Notes under the pieces: model-generated | What the model saw: the letters and a program-made list of their open reading frames with translations, nothing else | Database searches by the model: none | Told to the model about the DNA's origin: nothing | Shown: in pieces, positions 5,352-5,468 of the stretch | Layout of the letters: every line of letters starts with the position of its first letter | Numbering within the stretch: the first letter of the stretch is position 1 | Assembly (NCBI GenBank): GCA_027005175.1 | Contig: JALTMC010000650.1 | Location: 7,160 to 12,627 of the forward strand | Direction: 5' to 3' | Source: Myxococcales bacterium | GTDB taxonomy: Bacteria > Myxococcota_C > UBA6777 | DNA length: 5,468 bases | Position numbers and translations under genes: made by a program

Positions 5352-5468
5352 GTCCTGCCTCCAGCACTCCAGACTTGATTTGTAGTGGGGTAGAGCAAGG
5401 AAGTAAAGCAAAACGTTGGAGGGTTGGTCATAAGAAAGCGAAACCTCTACGAACACGTCACACTCAAA
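5337..5468 (-). CDS. Possible 3' end of an upstream gene, cut by the window edge
   Basis: One minus-strand frame is open from the window edge for 43 codons to a TGA at 5337-5339. The product starts FECDVFVEVSLSYD and ends CWRQDKTKL, and has a plausible mixed composition with a short hydrophobic patch (NVLLYFLALP). The other two minus-strand frames close within seven codons. An open run of this length is expected by chance roughly one time in eight per frame, so support is weak. If real, its end would overlap the -35 and spacer of the lipoprotein promoter. No family is recognised. Confidence 0.22.
   Translation of the reverse strand, partial: FECDVFVEVSLSYDQPSNVLLYFLALPHYKSSLECWRQDKTKL

Overview
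The window looks like part of a chromosome from a Myxococcota or related former-Deltaproteobacteria lineage. The evidence is the kind of proteins encoded. One is a trypsin-fold protease on a long cysteine-rich stalk that ends in a MYXO-CTERM-type sorting signal (GCGC, hydrophobic helix, RRRR). The other is a cysteine-rich predicted lipoprotein with MopE-type DxDxDG repeats. By eye the G+C content is only about half, with the 3' gene richer than the 5' gene. That is low for classical Myxococcus relatives and points to a lower-GC branch such as a Bradymonadia-like group, but the assignment is tentative.

The layout is simple, and both confident genes are on the minus strand, so read from right to left. 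The right edge (about 5337-5468) may hold the 3' end of another minus-strand gene, and a good sigma70-like promoter overlaps its end (5323-5351). A strong ribosome binding site (5264-5271) then starts the MopE-like lipoprotein gene (5254 to 2894). A 188-base spacer follows (2706-2893). It holds no clear terminator, a short degenerate copy of the 3' end of the gene just read, and a purine-rich site that fixes the next start. The surface protease gene runs from 2705 to 156. A strong intrinsic terminator (hairpin 62-92 plus a T-rich tract) ends the unit, and the last 60 bases hold nothing that can be assigned.

Both products are predicted to be exported and disulfide-rich, and both use the same small cysteine module (C-x5-C-x5-C-x4/5-C). 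The absence of a visible terminator between them and the single terminator after the second suggest that they may be co-transcribed as a cell-surface pair: a Ca-binding lipoprotein and a surface-anchored serine protease. This partnership is inferred from position only. The least explained parts are the roughly 200-residue C-terminal domain of the lipoprotein, the proline just before the protease's mature N-terminus, and the degenerate gene-end copy in the spacer. No RNA genes, CRISPR arrays, insertion sequences or integrase sites were seen.
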